From positions 1 through 29,360 of the IMG/VR virus record IMGVR_UViG_3300028498_000006: a DNA stretch of 29,360 nucleotides; one strand, 5' to 3'. This document shows, one piece after another, positions 1-6,817 of this stretch. The position numbers were made by a program, and so were the translations under genes. The notes beneath the pieces were generated by a model. That model saw only the letters and a program-made list of their open reading frames with translations, was not told where the DNA came from and made no database searches. Origin of the DNA: a virus. Positions within the stretch are counted from its first letter, which is position 1; the number at the start of each line of letters is the position of its first letter.

Positions 1-2
1 GC

Positions 3-407
3 CAACGCTATGCAGACGTGACACAGATGGGCTTTACGACTCGTGAGTGTCGACTGCAGGACACCAAGAACCGTCAGAACAGTATTGATGTTGATAACAA
101 TTCATGGCGTGAGAAAGGAATTGCGACAGTTTGGCGTGGTATGCAGGTTGAGCTATTGGAGTTGGCGCAAAAAAACTACGCAGCTGCTTTAGAAATAGGT
201 ATCGCTAAAGAGCAAGCACGAGCCTTGCTACCTATCGGCCTAACAATGAGCCGCTTATACATGACTGGCGATATTCGTTCTTGGTTGCATTACTTGGCAG
301 TACGTCTTGATCCAACCACGCAAAAAGAACACAGAGAGCTTGCAGCATTAATCAAAGATGAAGTCGGCAAGTATTTTGACTTAAACGGAATGTTTGAAGG
401 GGTGTGA
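3..407 (+). CDS. thyX: Flavin-dependent thymidylate synthase ThyX, 5'-truncated by the window edge
   Basis: The reading frame is open from base 3, giving Q-R-Y-A-D before a GTG at 18. This Q-R-Y fits the end of the ThyX signature RHRxxSxNExSxRY, so the true start lies outside the window and roughly the first 90-100 residues are missing. The visible part has typical ThyX C-terminal features: RECRLQDTKNRQNS, then EQARALLPIGLT, then a helix ending in LDPTTQKEHRELA, which matches the family pattern of an E-x-AR-x-x-LP segment followed by an LR...Q-x-E helix. ThyX converts dUMP to dTMP using methylenetetrahydrofolate and FAD/NADPH. In a phage it supports dTMP supply during replication, which agrees with its place just upstream of the replication genes. 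High confidence in the family; activity cannot be judged without the N-terminus. Confidence 0.9.
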   Translation, partial: QRYADVTQMGFTTRECRLQDTKNRQNSIDVDNNSWREKGIATVWRGMQVELLELAQKNYAAALEIGIAKEQARALLPIGLTMSRLYMTGDIRSWLHYLAVRLDPTTQKEHRELAALIKDEVGKYFDLNGMFEGV

Positions 408-408
408 T

Positions 409-693
409 GTGAATGTTATCCAACTAGACAGCTTTAATGAAGGTTTTAGAGTCGCACCGCGCAAGCCACACCGTCAGCCAGAAGTTAAGGTAAAAATCAG
501 TAGGACTGCGCTATCAACACTAGATATTGTCAAGCGAGATTTAAAGGCAGTTGGATCAATCAAGTTATCAGATTTTAAGCACAAATCAGCAGTCAAGAAT
601 GGCATTGGTAAATTACGAATGGAGGGCTGGGGAATTGCGGTAATCAAAGAAGGGCGAAAGGCGATTGGTTACAAGTTAATCAATAGGCAATAA
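409..693 (+). CDS. Hypothetical basic small protein
   Basis: A 94-residue product starting at GTG 409. This start is preferred over a TTG at 394 because GAAGGGG sits about 7 bases before it; it begins just after the thyX stop. The protein is rich in Lys/Arg. Its second half (about residues 38-90) could fold as a small winged helix: TALSTLDIVKRDLKAVGSIK, then KLRMEGWGI, then a short beta pair ending GYKL. This would suit a DNA-binding early phage protein, but I do not recognise a family and the fold is a guess. Confidence 0.65.
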   Translation: MNVIQLDSFNEGFRVAPRKPHRQPEVKVKISRTALSTLDIVKRDLKAVGSIKLSDFKHKSAVKNGIGKLRMEGWGIAVIKEGRKAIGYKLINRQ

Positions 694-715
694 AAAACCA
701 CTACGCAAATAGTGG
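692..715 (-). terminator. Intrinsic terminator facing the minus strand
   Basis: A perfect 6-bp stem CCACTA / TAGTGG (698-703 with 710-715, loop CGCAAA) is preceded by a run of six A. Read on the minus strand this is a stem followed by six T, so it would stop leftward transcription. On the plus strand the stem has no T tract. It lies between the small basic gene and the replication initiator gene. Confidence 0.5.
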
Positions 716-756
716 TCATATCAATCAGGTGAATGATTAATAGGAGTTATTTAATC

Positions 757-1641
757 ATGTTAGATAAAGAAAGGCAAGAGTTACTTATGAGCGACTTTGT
801 GCAAGTACCGAACATCATATTGCAAATGCAAAAGGTTTTAAAGAATGGCAATACCTATGCTTGTCTGCAATTCATCTGGTCAAAAACTGGTGGCTGGGGT
901 CGCAACGAGGACACGATTGCCTATTCTCAATTTGCCAATGATAAGCGATATGGAACTGGTCTAAGTATAAAAACCATACAGCGATCAGTCGAAAAACTAG
1001 CCGAATTAGGTGTGATAACGATAAACCCTAGTTTCAATAATATGCACGAATTTACCCTGAATATCGAAAAAATCAGAGAGTTAGTAGGTGATGAAGCCAA
1101 GTCAAATAGTCCTAGCTTGGAAGATACAAGCCAAGTCAATTTGTCCGTAAGCCAAGTCAATTTGTCCACAAGTCAGGACTATTTGTCCGACAAGCCAAGT
1201 CAAATTGACCTACACACTATAACTACTACACAAGAACTTCTACACAAGAATATTACACAAGAAGATAAACCGAAAAAATCTAAAGACAAATTCGACGCTC
1301 TCAGTTATCCAATACCTAGTTTCATTGAACAAGAAAATTGGAATGATTTTGTAGCAATGAGAAAGGAGATTAAAAAACCACTCACAGAAACAGCATGTAA
1401 AAGATTAGTGAAAAGTTTAATAGAGTTTGACGCAAACGGTTTTGATGTAAATGACTCTTTGAATAGTTCGATCATGAATCAGTATCAAGGTGTTTTTGAG
1501 AAAAGCCGCAAACAACAATCAAATCGGGTGAACGGACATGCAATCAATCAATCAGCTAACAACCAACCTAAGCAATCGCAAGCAGATATCTACGCAGCCA
1601 ACATTGCAAGAGAAATCGCAGAATACGAAGCAGCTCATTAG
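757..1641 (+). CDS. Replication initiator, lambda O-like
   Basis: A 294-residue protein. The N-terminal part (about residues 12-95) has the phage O wHTH pattern: VQVPNIILQM, then FIWSKTGGWGRNEDTIAYSQ, then TGLSIKTIQRSVEKLAELGV. The middle (about 113-151) is a Ser/Gln-rich linker of seven-residue repeats (SQVNLSV, SQVNLST, SQDYLSD) imposed by DNA iterons. The C-terminus would contact the loader encoded next. O proteins bind iterons within their own gene and recruit the P-DnaB complex. ATG 757 is chosen because AGGAG lies about 10 bases upstream; an ATG at 733 has an AGGTGA directly abutting it with no spacing. Family assignment is good. Confidence 0.85.
   Translation: MLDKERQELLMSDFVQVPNIILQMQKVLKNGNTYACLQFIWSKTGGWGRNEDTIAYSQFANDKRYGTGLSIKTIQRSVEKLAELGVITINPSFNNMHEFTLNIEKIRELVGDEAKSNSPSLEDTSQVNLSVSQVNLSTSQDYLSDKPSQIDLHTITTTQELLHKNITQEDKPKKSKDKFDALSYPIPSFIEQENWNDFVAMRKEIKKPLTETACKRLVKSLIEFDANGFDVNDSLNSSIMNQYQGVFEKSRKQQSNRVNGHAINQSANNQPKQSQADIYAANIAREIAEYEAAH
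1094..1210 (+). repeat. Iteron array, probable replication origin within the O-like gene
   Basis: Five 19-base copies of AAGCCAAGTCAATTTGTCC or close variants begin at 1094, 1128, 1149, 1170 and 1192. Copies two and three are identical. The one at 1170 is the most diverged (AAGTCAGGACTATTTGTCC). The last four are spaced 21, 21 and 22 bases, i.e. two helical turns, so proteins bound to them would line up on one face. This matches the lambda ori layout, where O binds iterons inside its own gene. An AT-rich repeat block follows directly. Confidence 0.8.
1227..1263 (+). repeat. AT-rich 13-14-base-spaced direct repeats, candidate DNA unwinding element
   Basis: Three exact copies of TACACAAGAA start at 1227, 1241 and 1254 (spacing 14 and 13), immediately after the iterons and leading into more A-rich sequence to about 1300. 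Short AT-rich repeats beside iterons are the usual form of the duplex-opening region of an iteron origin. Function is inferred from position. Confidence 0.6.
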
Positions 1642-1660
1642 CAAACAGCAAGTAGGCGAA

Positions 1661-2218
1661 ATGTTCGCCAAGTGGAAAATCTACTTCAAGTCAAAAATGA
1701 AAGATGAGGAATGGGGTTTGACGAATATCTTGCTATGGACAGCGGTACTCAATGAGTTTGATGTGACAGAGCAAGAACTGATTGAAGGTACGACCAAGGC
1801 ATGTTTTGCAAGAGAGCTTAACGGTTGGCCTCCTACCACAGTCACAGACTTTATCAACATATTCAGAACAGAGACAGCAAGCGAATATCCGACAGCACAA
1901 GCTGCTTTTGATAATGCTTGTAACCAATGCGGGCTTATTGAAGATCGATACGTTAAACGCAAATGGCTACATAGCGTTGTATTGGAGACAGCAAATCGCA
2001 TCGGTGCATGGAAGCTCAAGACAGCCGACAGCTATTTTCTAAAGACATTCACAGGTGTTTATGAGCAAGTGGTGGCAGAACACAAACAGGGCGCTAGTTT
2101 TGAAGTTGCGGAAGATAAACGGCTAGAAGTTGGCAAGCATCAGCCAGTACAAGCAGGGTCAGAAGCAGACAAGCAGATTACAGCAAAGTTAGAAGCATTA
2201 CGGAGGGTGAGCGCGTGA
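1661..2218 (+). CDS. Replication protein P-like helicase loader
   Basis: A 185-residue product beginning FAKWKIYFKSKMKDEEW. It contains a helical middle resembling lambda P-type loaders: LTNILLWTAVLNEFDVTEQE, then ARELNGWPPTTVTDFINIF. P proteins bind host DnaB helicase and deliver it to O at the origin; the location directly after the O-like gene supports this. ATG 1661 has AGGCGA about 3-8 bases upstream and avoids the roughly 100-base overlap that an in-frame ATG at 1538 would cause. The longer form remains possible because residues upstream (EKSQNTKQLISKQQVGE) are also protein-like. The end overlaps the next start by four bases. Confidence 0.7.
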   Translation: MFAKWKIYFKSKMKDEEWGLTNILLWTAVLNEFDVTEQELIEGTTKACFARELNGWPPTTVTDFINIFRTETASEYPTAQAAFDNACNQCGLIEDRYVKRKWLHSVVLETANRIGAWKLKTADSYFLKTFTGVYEQVVAEHKQGASFEVAEDKRLEVGKHQPVQAGSEADKQITAKLEALRRVSA

Positions 2219-2550
2219 GTAACTACACAGAGATTTCAATAACCGATGGTGTGACCGAGAAGCGCAGACTGTTTGATTTTGGCGATGCTGAAAACCTAAG
2301 TGTCAATGAGATTGTCCATCTGCTGAACTTTGAGAGCGATAAACCAGTTTGGCATTACTTCATCATGATGAAACAAATCGAGGCGCACATGAAAAACCTA
2401 AGCTCTAACAAGAATGGTTTGTCAGGCGAGGTGTTTGTCAATGGCGAAACGGTCAAAGTAGAGCCTTTTGACGATCAAGAAGTCATTGGCATGGTGAGTG
2501 CGCTCAAGATTAGAGCTGTTCGCCAGTATCTAGCAGGAGAGACAGCATGA
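2215..2550 (+). CDS. Hypothetical protein, translationally coupled early gene
   Basis: An 111-residue acidic protein with a GTG start overlapping the stop of the P-like gene (GTGA), and AGGGTGAG just upstream. It contains a central helix HYFIMMKQIEAHMKNLSS and a short beta segment SGEVFVNGETVKVEPFDD. I do not recognise a family. Tight coupling to the replication genes suggests early expression. Confidence 0.65.
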   Translation: MSNYTEISITDGVTEKRRLFDFGDAENLSVNEIVHLLNFESDKPVWHYFIMMKQIEAHMKNLSSNKNGLSGEVFVNGETVKVEPFDDQEVIGMVSALKIRAVRQYLAGETA

Positions 2551-2882
2551 AATTATTTGAAGTAGGTCTAATTTGCGAGATTGAGGGCGGTCGTGGCGAG
2601 TTAATGAGTGGCGATGGCAATCTACTGGAAAACATCAGAAGCGTGTTAATCAAGCAAGCGAGGGATGTTGCTAACAGTTGGGATGTGGATTTTGACGATG
2701 ATGACACATACGAGGATTGCAGCGACTATAAATTCTGTGACGAGTACAAAGCGGCGGCTGAACAAGCATTAGCTGAGATTAAGAGCGCAAACAGCATCGA
2801 TGATTTGAGAAAGGTGAGAATTGAAAAGTTACACCTAAAGGTTTTTATCTTAGAGCGTGAAGTGAAAGGCGGTGCAGCATGA
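2547..2882 (+). CDS. Hypothetical acidic protein
   Basis: An 111-residue product starting at an ATGA overlap with the preceding gene. It has a run of acidic residues (DVDFDDDDTYEDCSDYKFCD) followed by two predicted helices (EYKAAAEQALAEIKSA and RKVRIEKLHLKVFILEREV). The acidic middle could mimic DNA or bind metal, but nothing specific is recognised. It ends in an ATGA overlap with the next gene. Confidence 0.6.
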   Translation: MKLFEVGLICEIEGGRGELMSGDGNLLENIRSVLIKQARDVANSWDVDFDDDDTYEDCSDYKFCDEYKAAAEQALAEIKSANSIDDLRKVRIEKLHLKVFILEREVKGGAA

Positions 2883-3076
2883 AAACCACCAAAGGCCACT
2901 CGGTCGCAGGTCTGCAAACTGCCTACCATCCTAAAGAAAACGTATATCGAGGGTGGTCAGGCAGATTGAGAGTGGTCGAAGGCAATCCGTTCTATGACGA
3001 ATATTTGAAATGGAATAGCGATGGATCAGCGTTTAAACATGAATATGGTGATTTGGATTTGAGGAGTGTTGAGTGA
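2879..3076 (+). CDS. Hypothetical small protein
   Basis: A 65-residue product, ATGA-coupled to the gene before it. It is aromatic-rich (YHPKENVYRGWSGRLR, FYDEYLKWNSDGSAF) with no family I recognise. The stop overlaps the next ATG by one base (TGATG). Confidence 0.55.
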   Translation: MKTTKGHSVAGLQTAYHPKENVYRGWSGRLRVVEGNPFYDEYLKWNSDGSAFKHEYGDLDLRSVE

Positions 3077-3246
3077 TGAATAGATTAGAGCAGGAGTTAG
3101 GCGAAGGTTATCAGCGGGTATTGCTAAATTACCTCGGCCAAGAGCATGTGGTTAATCACGGGTATGCGCCTACATGGTGGATTACTTGCGACAAAGATAC
3201 TGGCTGGTGCTGGGCGCTCGCTGGAAAAATGAAGGGTGACCGCTAA
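3076..3246 (+). CDS. Hypothetical small protein, Trp/Cys-containing
   Basis: A 56-residue ORF starting at an ATG that shares a base with the previous stop (TGATG) and ending in TAATG shared with the next start. It is therefore placed exactly as a link in a coupled chain. The middle reads APTWWITCDKDTGWCWALAG, with two cysteines and five tryptophans. No family recognised; the coupling on both sides is the main support. Confidence 0.6.
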   Translation: MNRLEQELGEGYQRVLLNYLGQEHVVNHGYAPTWWITCDKDTGWCWALAGKMKGDR

Positions 3247-3617
3247 TGACCGAACTATCAGAACAGCAAATCCAAAACAAGATTATCCGCGATGCTAAGA
3301 AAATACCGTACAAGGGCAGAACATTAGCAGATTACATCGTACACGTACCAAACGGAGGTAAACGGTCAAAGCGAGTGGCAGCAGGTTTGAAACATAGCGG
3401 AGTCAAGAGTGGCTACCCTGACCTAGTGATAGACATAGCCCGTAATGGCTACCACGGCTTGCGTATTGAGCTTAAAGATGAAAGTGGTGGCATTACCTCG
3501 GACGACCAAAAGGAACGCTTACAGATGCTCTCAGACGAAGGATATCTAGCAGTGATACGAAGTGGCTATCAGGCAGCGTTTGATGAGTTACTGGATTACA
3601 TGGGTGTCAAACGCTAA
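3246..3617 (+). CDS. VRR-NUC domain endonuclease (PD-(D/E)XK fold)
   Basis: A 123-residue single-domain nuclease. Visible elements of the VRR-NUC family: a Glu/Gln helix (SEQQIQNKII, 5-14), NGGKR (36-40), GVKSGYPDLVID with the PD motif at 58-59, IELK with the E-x-K pair at 75 and 77, and a Q-containing helix followed by GYLAVIRSG. VRR-NUC proteins are structure-specific DNA nucleases. Phage forms are usually stand-alone and sit in recombination clusters, as here with HNH and NinB genes. Catalytic residues look intact. Start ATG is coupled to the preceding stop. Confidence 0.85.
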   Translation: MTELSEQQIQNKIIRDAKKIPYKGRTLADYIVHVPNGGKRSKRVAAGLKHSGVKSGYPDLVIDIARNGYHGLRIELKDESGGITSDDQKERLQMLSDEGYLAVIRSGYQAAFDELLDYMGVKR

Positions 3618-3720
3618 TTACGCACACAAACGCATCAAATCGGCTAAATGCGAGGTTTTAAAGTTGGTTTGATGCAGGTGGGGCTTGATAGGGTTTAAAT
3701 CGAATAGAGAGGGTTTAGTG

Positions 3721-4137
3721 ATGAAGTTAAACAAAGTGCAAAGAGCAGAGTTAAAACTTAAATTTGGTGGTCAGTGTAGCTATTGCGGTATCGAGCTAAC
3801 CAACCGATGGCAGGCCGACCATTTGGAGCCAGTTGAGCGCGAAGTGATTTGGTACAAGTGCGAAAAATCTCGAACGCTAAAAAGCAAAAGCGGTGATATG
3901 CGTAAGCCTGAGCATGACCATATCGACAATATGATGCCGTCATGCGTTAAGTGCAATAACGATAAGTCTAGCGAGACTCTTGAAAATTGGCGCAGGATTA
4001 TCAAGCAACGCATTAAGACGCTGAACACCGATCCGAAATATGCAAGCTATCAAAAGGCTAAGCGGTACGGATTGGTTGTTGAGACGGATATTGATGTTGT
4101 TTTCCACTTTGAGAAATACGAGGCAACCAATGACTAA
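3721..4137 (+). CDS. HNH endonuclease
   Basis: A 138-residue protein with a zinc-type HNH core: CSYC (19-22), ADH (32-34, the His-metal finger start), a second Cys pair CVKC (75-78) followed by NNDKSSET (the Asn-containing helix), and HDH (65-67). HNH proteins nick or cut DNA. Here the gene sits among recombination genes rather than next to the terminase, so a role in recombination or as a free-standing nuclease is more likely than in packaging. ATG 3721 is preferred over an upstream TTG because GAGAGGG precedes it. Confidence 0.8.
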   Translation: MKLNKVQRAELKLKFGGQCSYCGIELTNRWQADHLEPVEREVIWYKCEKSRTLKSKSGDMRKPEHDHIDNMMPSCVKCNNDKSSETLENWRRIIKQRIKTLNTDPKYASYQKAKRYGLVVETDIDVVFHFEKYEATND

Positions 4138-4324
4138 TCTCAAACTAAAAAGACCAATCGCTGTGGGCGACCAATCGACGCATAAGAAAGACAACACGGA
4201 TTGCGAAGTCACATCGATTTGGATTAATACGGCAGGTCAGGCGGTTATTGAGTCGGTCGATGAAAATAATGAGCTTAGCACGGACAGTGTGAGCAGTTTT
4301 ATTAACAATTATCGTAAGGGGTAG
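4130..4324 (+). CDS. Hypothetical small beta-rich protein
   Basis: A 64-residue product beginning TNLKLKRPIAVGDQ, overlapping the HNH gene end by 8 bases. The sequence reads as a small SH3-like barrel (VGDQ..., CEVTSIWINTAGQAVIESVD) with a short C-terminal helix. A longer in-frame start would overlap the HNH gene by nearly 100 bases and is not favoured. The following gene begins with a similar beta-rich domain. Confidence 0.6.
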   Translation: MTNLKLKRPIAVGDQSTHKKDNTDCEVTSIWINTAGQAVIESVDENNELSTDSVSSFINNYRKG

Positions 4325-4327
4325 GTT

Positions 4328-4828
4328 ATGGATATTACGGTTGGTAGTGTTTGGGTTGTTAAGGGTAGCGATAATTTTACAGCAACGGTTACGCAAGTTG
4401 CAGACAAGGGGCGGGCTATTACCTACGTACTAAGGGATGAAGAAACTGCTGGTGAGACGGTTAGACAGACCTCAGATGTGGTATTTAGAAACACATACTT
4501 GCCGTACAGCTTCGTCAGTGTAGAGCCGGAAATCGAAGACGACACCCCCAAAGCCTTGCAAATACTAAACGAAGCCGTACAAATAATGGCAGAACGTGGC
4601 AAGTCTTATGATAAGTCAGGCGGTCAGGCTGAGCGCTCAATGCCAAAGATTGTCGCAATGTTTAACGCGCTGACAGGGCATGAGTTGACACCAGAGCAAG
4701 GTTGGAAGTTTATGTGTTGCTTGAAGTTGGCAAGGTCTGAGCAAGGCGAGTATCGAGAAGATAATTACCTTGATGGGGCGGCTTACATGGCATTGGCAGG
4801 CGAAGAAGCGGAAGCCAGCAGTGAGTAA
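4328..4828 (+). CDS. DUF6378 domain protein
   Basis: A 166-residue, two-part protein. Residues 1-66 form a beta-rich domain (GSVWVVKGSDNFTATVTQVA). Residues 77-160 match my memory of DUF6378: ILNEAVQIMAERGKSYD, then a helix with KIVAMFNALTG, then CLKLARSEQGEYREDNYLDG. The latter pattern recurs in tailed-phage early regions and resembles the helical nucleotide-associated (MazG-like) style, but its activity is not established to my knowledge. GGGGTAGG precedes the ATG. Confidence 0.75.
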   Translation: MDITVGSVWVVKGSDNFTATVTQVADKGRAITYVLRDEETAGETVRQTSDVVFRNTYLPYSFVSVEPEIEDDTPKALQILNEAVQIMAERGKSYDKSGGQAERSMPKIVAMFNALTGHELTPEQGWKFMCCLKLARSEQGEYREDNYLDGAAYMALAGEEAEASSE

Positions 4829-5117
4829 GCGCGATAACAAGCGGCTTGAACAGGTCCGGTCCTTACCATGTTGTGTTTGTGGTATGGGACCGCGCTCACA
4901 GGCGGCTCATTCAAACTTTAGTGAGCACGGAAAAGGTCGGTCCATCAAAGCCGATGACAAATATACGATACCGTTATGTGATGCGGACCATAAAAGATTT
5001 GACCAGATGCTCATGGGTATGGACCGCAATCAATCGCTCGAATGGTTCAATAAAAAATTAGCTTTCATTGACGAGGTTCTGAATGACCAAGCAAAAGGCG
5101 AAGCCCCTATATTTTAG
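4821..5117 (+). CDS. HNH-like / DUF968-like putative nuclease
   Basis: A 98-residue product. The order RSLPCCVC (13-20), AAH (28-30), HGKG (36-39), KADDKYTIPLC (43-53) and DHKRFDQ (56-62) follows the phage DUF968-type HNH layout: paired Cys, then His, then PLC...H. GTG 4821 overlaps the DUF6378 stop by 8 bases and leaves a clean N-terminus; a longer ATG at 4770 would overlap by about 60 bases. It is followed by ninB, as DUF968/Ref-like genes often are in lambdoid nin regions. Whether it cuts DNA is unproven. Confidence 0.7.
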   Translation: MSKRDNKRLEQVRSLPCCVCGMGPRSQAAHSNFSEHGKGRSIKADDKYTIPLCDADHKRFDQMLMGMDRNQSLEWFNKKLAFIDEVLNDQAKGEAPIF

Positions 5118-5571
5118 ATTGGTTAGTGATGAAGTAAGGGATAACTGCATCAAAACTATGTATTTAGCCCACCAAGACAGCGACGAGGTGCTCGAGGTGG
5201 TTATACAGCCGGCCAAACGCAAAAGATCGCTAGCACAAAACCGCATTTACTGGCTGTGGGTTGGTCAATGGTCAGAGCATTGGGGTTGGACAGAGGAATA
5301 CACCCATCATTTTTTTAAGTACAAGTTTCTAGCTATGATTTTTTACAGAGAGGACGCGAAGTATGCCGAGGGATGCGACGCGGTAAAGCTAATCAAAGCC
5401 ATTGATGAGGGTATGTACAAATCAATAGCTGCAAACGTCATCAGACAGACAAGTACGACAAAAGCCAGTACAGCGCAAATGAAAGAATATTTAGACAAGA
5501 TTGAGCGTTACTGCTACGCAAAAGACGTGATTTTAAAGATACCGGATGATCTTAAATGGGCGAGGGACTGA
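5083..5571 (+). CDS. ninB: Recombination protein NinB
   Basis: A 162-residue protein with the NinB hallmark RSLAQNRIYWLWVGQWSEHW (48-67), preceded by a beta strand (LEVVIQPAKRK) and followed by an aromatic helix (YTHHFFKYKFLAMIF) and QTSTTKAS. NinB (Orf in lambda) is a recombination mediator that binds SSB-coated single-stranded DNA and helps Red-type recombination. AGG lies upstream of ATG 5083. The C-terminus (MKEYLDKIERYCYAKDVILK, then IPDDLKWARD) is echoed by the next small gene. Confidence 0.85.
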   Translation: MTKQKAKPLYFRLVSDEVRDNCIKTMYLAHQDSDEVLEVVIQPAKRKRSLAQNRIYWLWVGQWSEHWGWTEEYTHHFFKYKFLAMIFYREDAKYAEGCDAVKLIKAIDEGMYKSIAANVIRQTSTTKASTAQMKEYLDKIERYCYAKDVILKIPDDLKWARD

Positions 5572-5687
5572 TGACCATCAAACAACACGACAAGTACCTG
5601 AACATGATGCACGACCACTTTACGAGCTTAGGCATGATTTTAACGATACCGAATGACATTGACTGGGTGCAAGGGAGAGACTACTGA
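5571..5687 (+). CDS. NinB C-terminal-like microprotein
   Basis: A 38-residue ORF coupled on both sides (TGATG shared with ninB's stop and with the Q-like start). Its sequence KQHDKYLNMMHDH...LGMILTIPNDIDW parallels the NinB tail MKEYLDKIERYCY...DVILKIPDDLKW. At DNA level, 5635-5656 matches 5528-5549 at 20 of 22 bases. It therefore looks like a duplicated NinB C-terminal element retained as its own gene. Function unknown. Confidence 0.65.
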   Translation: MTIKQHDKYLNMMHDHFTSLGMILTIPNDIDWVQGRDY

Positions 5688-6070
5688 TGAGCGAACTAAA
5701 CGTACAGCAATTATTGATTAACTTTGGCGCTTGGGTTCGTGATGATAAAAACGACTTGGGTTACGGCAATCCATTCAATGCGATATTAGCAGCGGCACCG
5801 CACTTGGATGATAATGACGAGGACTGTGAGCAGCCAGTACAGTTTAAAAACGCAGGGCACATGACAGACTTAGATGCAGCTGTCATCGATACGGTGCTCA
5901 AACGGCTTGCTGATCGTCATTATCACTTGTACGTCCTAATCATGGCTCACTATGTCAAACAGTGGTCAGAGCGCAAGATGGCACGCAAAATGCGCATGTC
6001 ACGCGGTCAGGTAGGCAAAGATATATGCAAGGCTGAGGGAGTGATAGATGGCTTGTTGATGCGATTATAA
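5687..6070 (+). CDS. Antitermination protein Q-like
   Basis: A 127-residue protein resembling the smaller Q-type phage antiterminators: an N-terminal LLINFGAWVRDD...LGYGNPF (9-30) and a C-terminal helix-turn-helix, QWSERKMARKMRMSRGQVGK (92-111), followed by a helix to VIDGLLMRL. Q proteins bind DNA near the late promoter, load onto paused RNA polymerase and let it read through the early terminator of the late operon. Its location at the end of the nin-like region, upstream of a promoter-terminator pair (7386-7493), strongly supports this. Confidence 0.8.
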   Translation: MSELNVQQLLINFGAWVRDDKNDLGYGNPFNAILAAAPHLDDNDEDCEQPVQFKNAGHMTDLDAAVIDTVLKRLADRHYHLYVLIMAHYVKQWSERKMARKMRMSRGQVGKDICKAEGVIDGLLMRL

Positions 6071-6095
6071 TTTTGATTTATTTTAAAATGAGTGC

Positions 6096-6123
6096 TTGAC
6101 CAATATTAAATCTAGTATATACT
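6096..6123 (+). promoter_or_regulatory. Sigma-70-type promoter for the three-gene unit after Q
   Basis: A -35 TTGACC (6096-6101) and -10 TATACT (6118-6123) are separated by 16 bases. The -10 region lies within a perfect palindrome. Transcription would begin near 6130 and reach the ATG at 6173. Confidence 0.7.
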
Positions 6124-6130
6124 AGATTTA
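6107..6130. promoter_or_regulatory. 24-bp perfect palindrome, probable operator
   Basis: The half site TAAATCTAGTAT (6107-6118) is followed directly by its exact reverse complement (6119-6130), with no spacer. It covers the -10 box and the likely start site, so a bound dimer would block RNA polymerase. The binding protein is unknown; autoregulation by one of the three genes, or control by a phage/host repressor, is inferred. Confidence 0.75.
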
Positions 6131-6172
6131 TACCAAGTAAGACAACTTAAACATCACCCAGAGGGTCGAATC

Positions 6173-6550
6173 ATGAATACTTCAACCATATTCAAAAAAG
6201 CACACGCACTAACCAAAGCAACGGTCAGAGCAGGCGATAGCTACAGCGCAACCTTCGCAGCCTGCTTGAAAGTTATCTACGCAGAAAGTAAAAGTAAAAT
6301 CTCTTTTAACTTCGCAGATCGCCGCAAAGCCCGCTGCACTTTCAAGAAATCAAAATCAGGAAGAAAGGTTATTGAGGTTATTGTTGGTTCAGAAACTCAA
6401 GCTATGTTTGCAAAAATTGGCTTGGAGGCTGAAATATTATTTCCACGCAGCCCAACTATGAATATCAAAATAGATAAAATCGGTGAAGCGTTTGAAAAGA
6501 TGGGCGACTTCAATAACAAGTATCAGTATGTTTATTTTGTAGAGGTGTGA
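6173..6550 (+). CDS. Hypothetical protein, first gene of the palindrome-controlled unit
   Basis: A 125-residue basic protein. The N-terminus (FKKAHALTKATVRAGDSYSA, then TFAACLKVIYAESK, about 8-42) resembles a short helical module that recurs at the start of many plasmid and phage proteins of Moraxellaceae-like bacteria, with a KAHxL start and a later F-A-x-x-LK. The rest is mixed alpha/beta with a basic stretch FADRRKARCTFKKSKSGRK. AGAGGG precedes the ATG. I cannot assign a function. Confidence 0.65.
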   Translation: MNTSTIFKKAHALTKATVRAGDSYSATFAACLKVIYAESKSKISFNFADRRKARCTFKKSKSGRKVIEVIVGSETQAMFAKIGLEAEILFPRSPTMNIKIDKIGEAFEKMGDFNNKYQYVYFVEV

Positions 6551-6817
6551 GTGAAAAACAATTATATCTTCCAAAGGCTTTTATCAACGTTTGATCTAAG
6601 TCGCAATCATGAGCTAACCGCTAAAGTGTTTGAGCTTGGCGGTCAACGTAGCGAAGTTAGTAAGTCGTTGGTTAAATCTTGGCGCACTCACGATGTAACG
6701 AATAGACACTACAAACCAATGCGTGATGATGCGCTCGATATGTTCCTAGACGGATTGCAGGAAGCCAGCAAACAAGGATTAATCACAATTCATATTAACA
6801 ATGGGGAACGGTCATGA
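6551..6817 (+). CDS. DUF1456 (YehS-like) family protein, single copy of the domain
   Basis: An 88-residue product starting at GTG directly after the previous stop, with GAGGTG upstream. It fits the DUF1456 pattern: NNYIFQRLLSTFDLS, then VFELGGQRSEVSKSLVKSW (compare IFALGG...VSKEEVSAWL), then MRDDALDMFLDGL (compare CSDEELARFLDGL). Chromosomal YehS proteins carry two such domains; this is one. Its function is unknown. It overlaps the next start by four bases. Confidence 0.65.
   Translation: MKNNYIFQRLLSTFDLSRNHELTAKVFELGGQRSEVSKSLVKSWRTHDVTNRHYKPMRDDALDMFLDGLQEASKQGLITIHINNGERS

Noticed and set aside
1094-1263. A CRISPR-like array
   Set aside because: Units are 19 bases with almost no spacer and lie within a coding gene; they fit origin iterons.
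1538-1660. A longer N-terminus for the P-like loader
   Set aside because: It would overlap the O-like gene by about 100 bases, while ATG 1661 has a good ribosome-binding site; kept only as an alternative.
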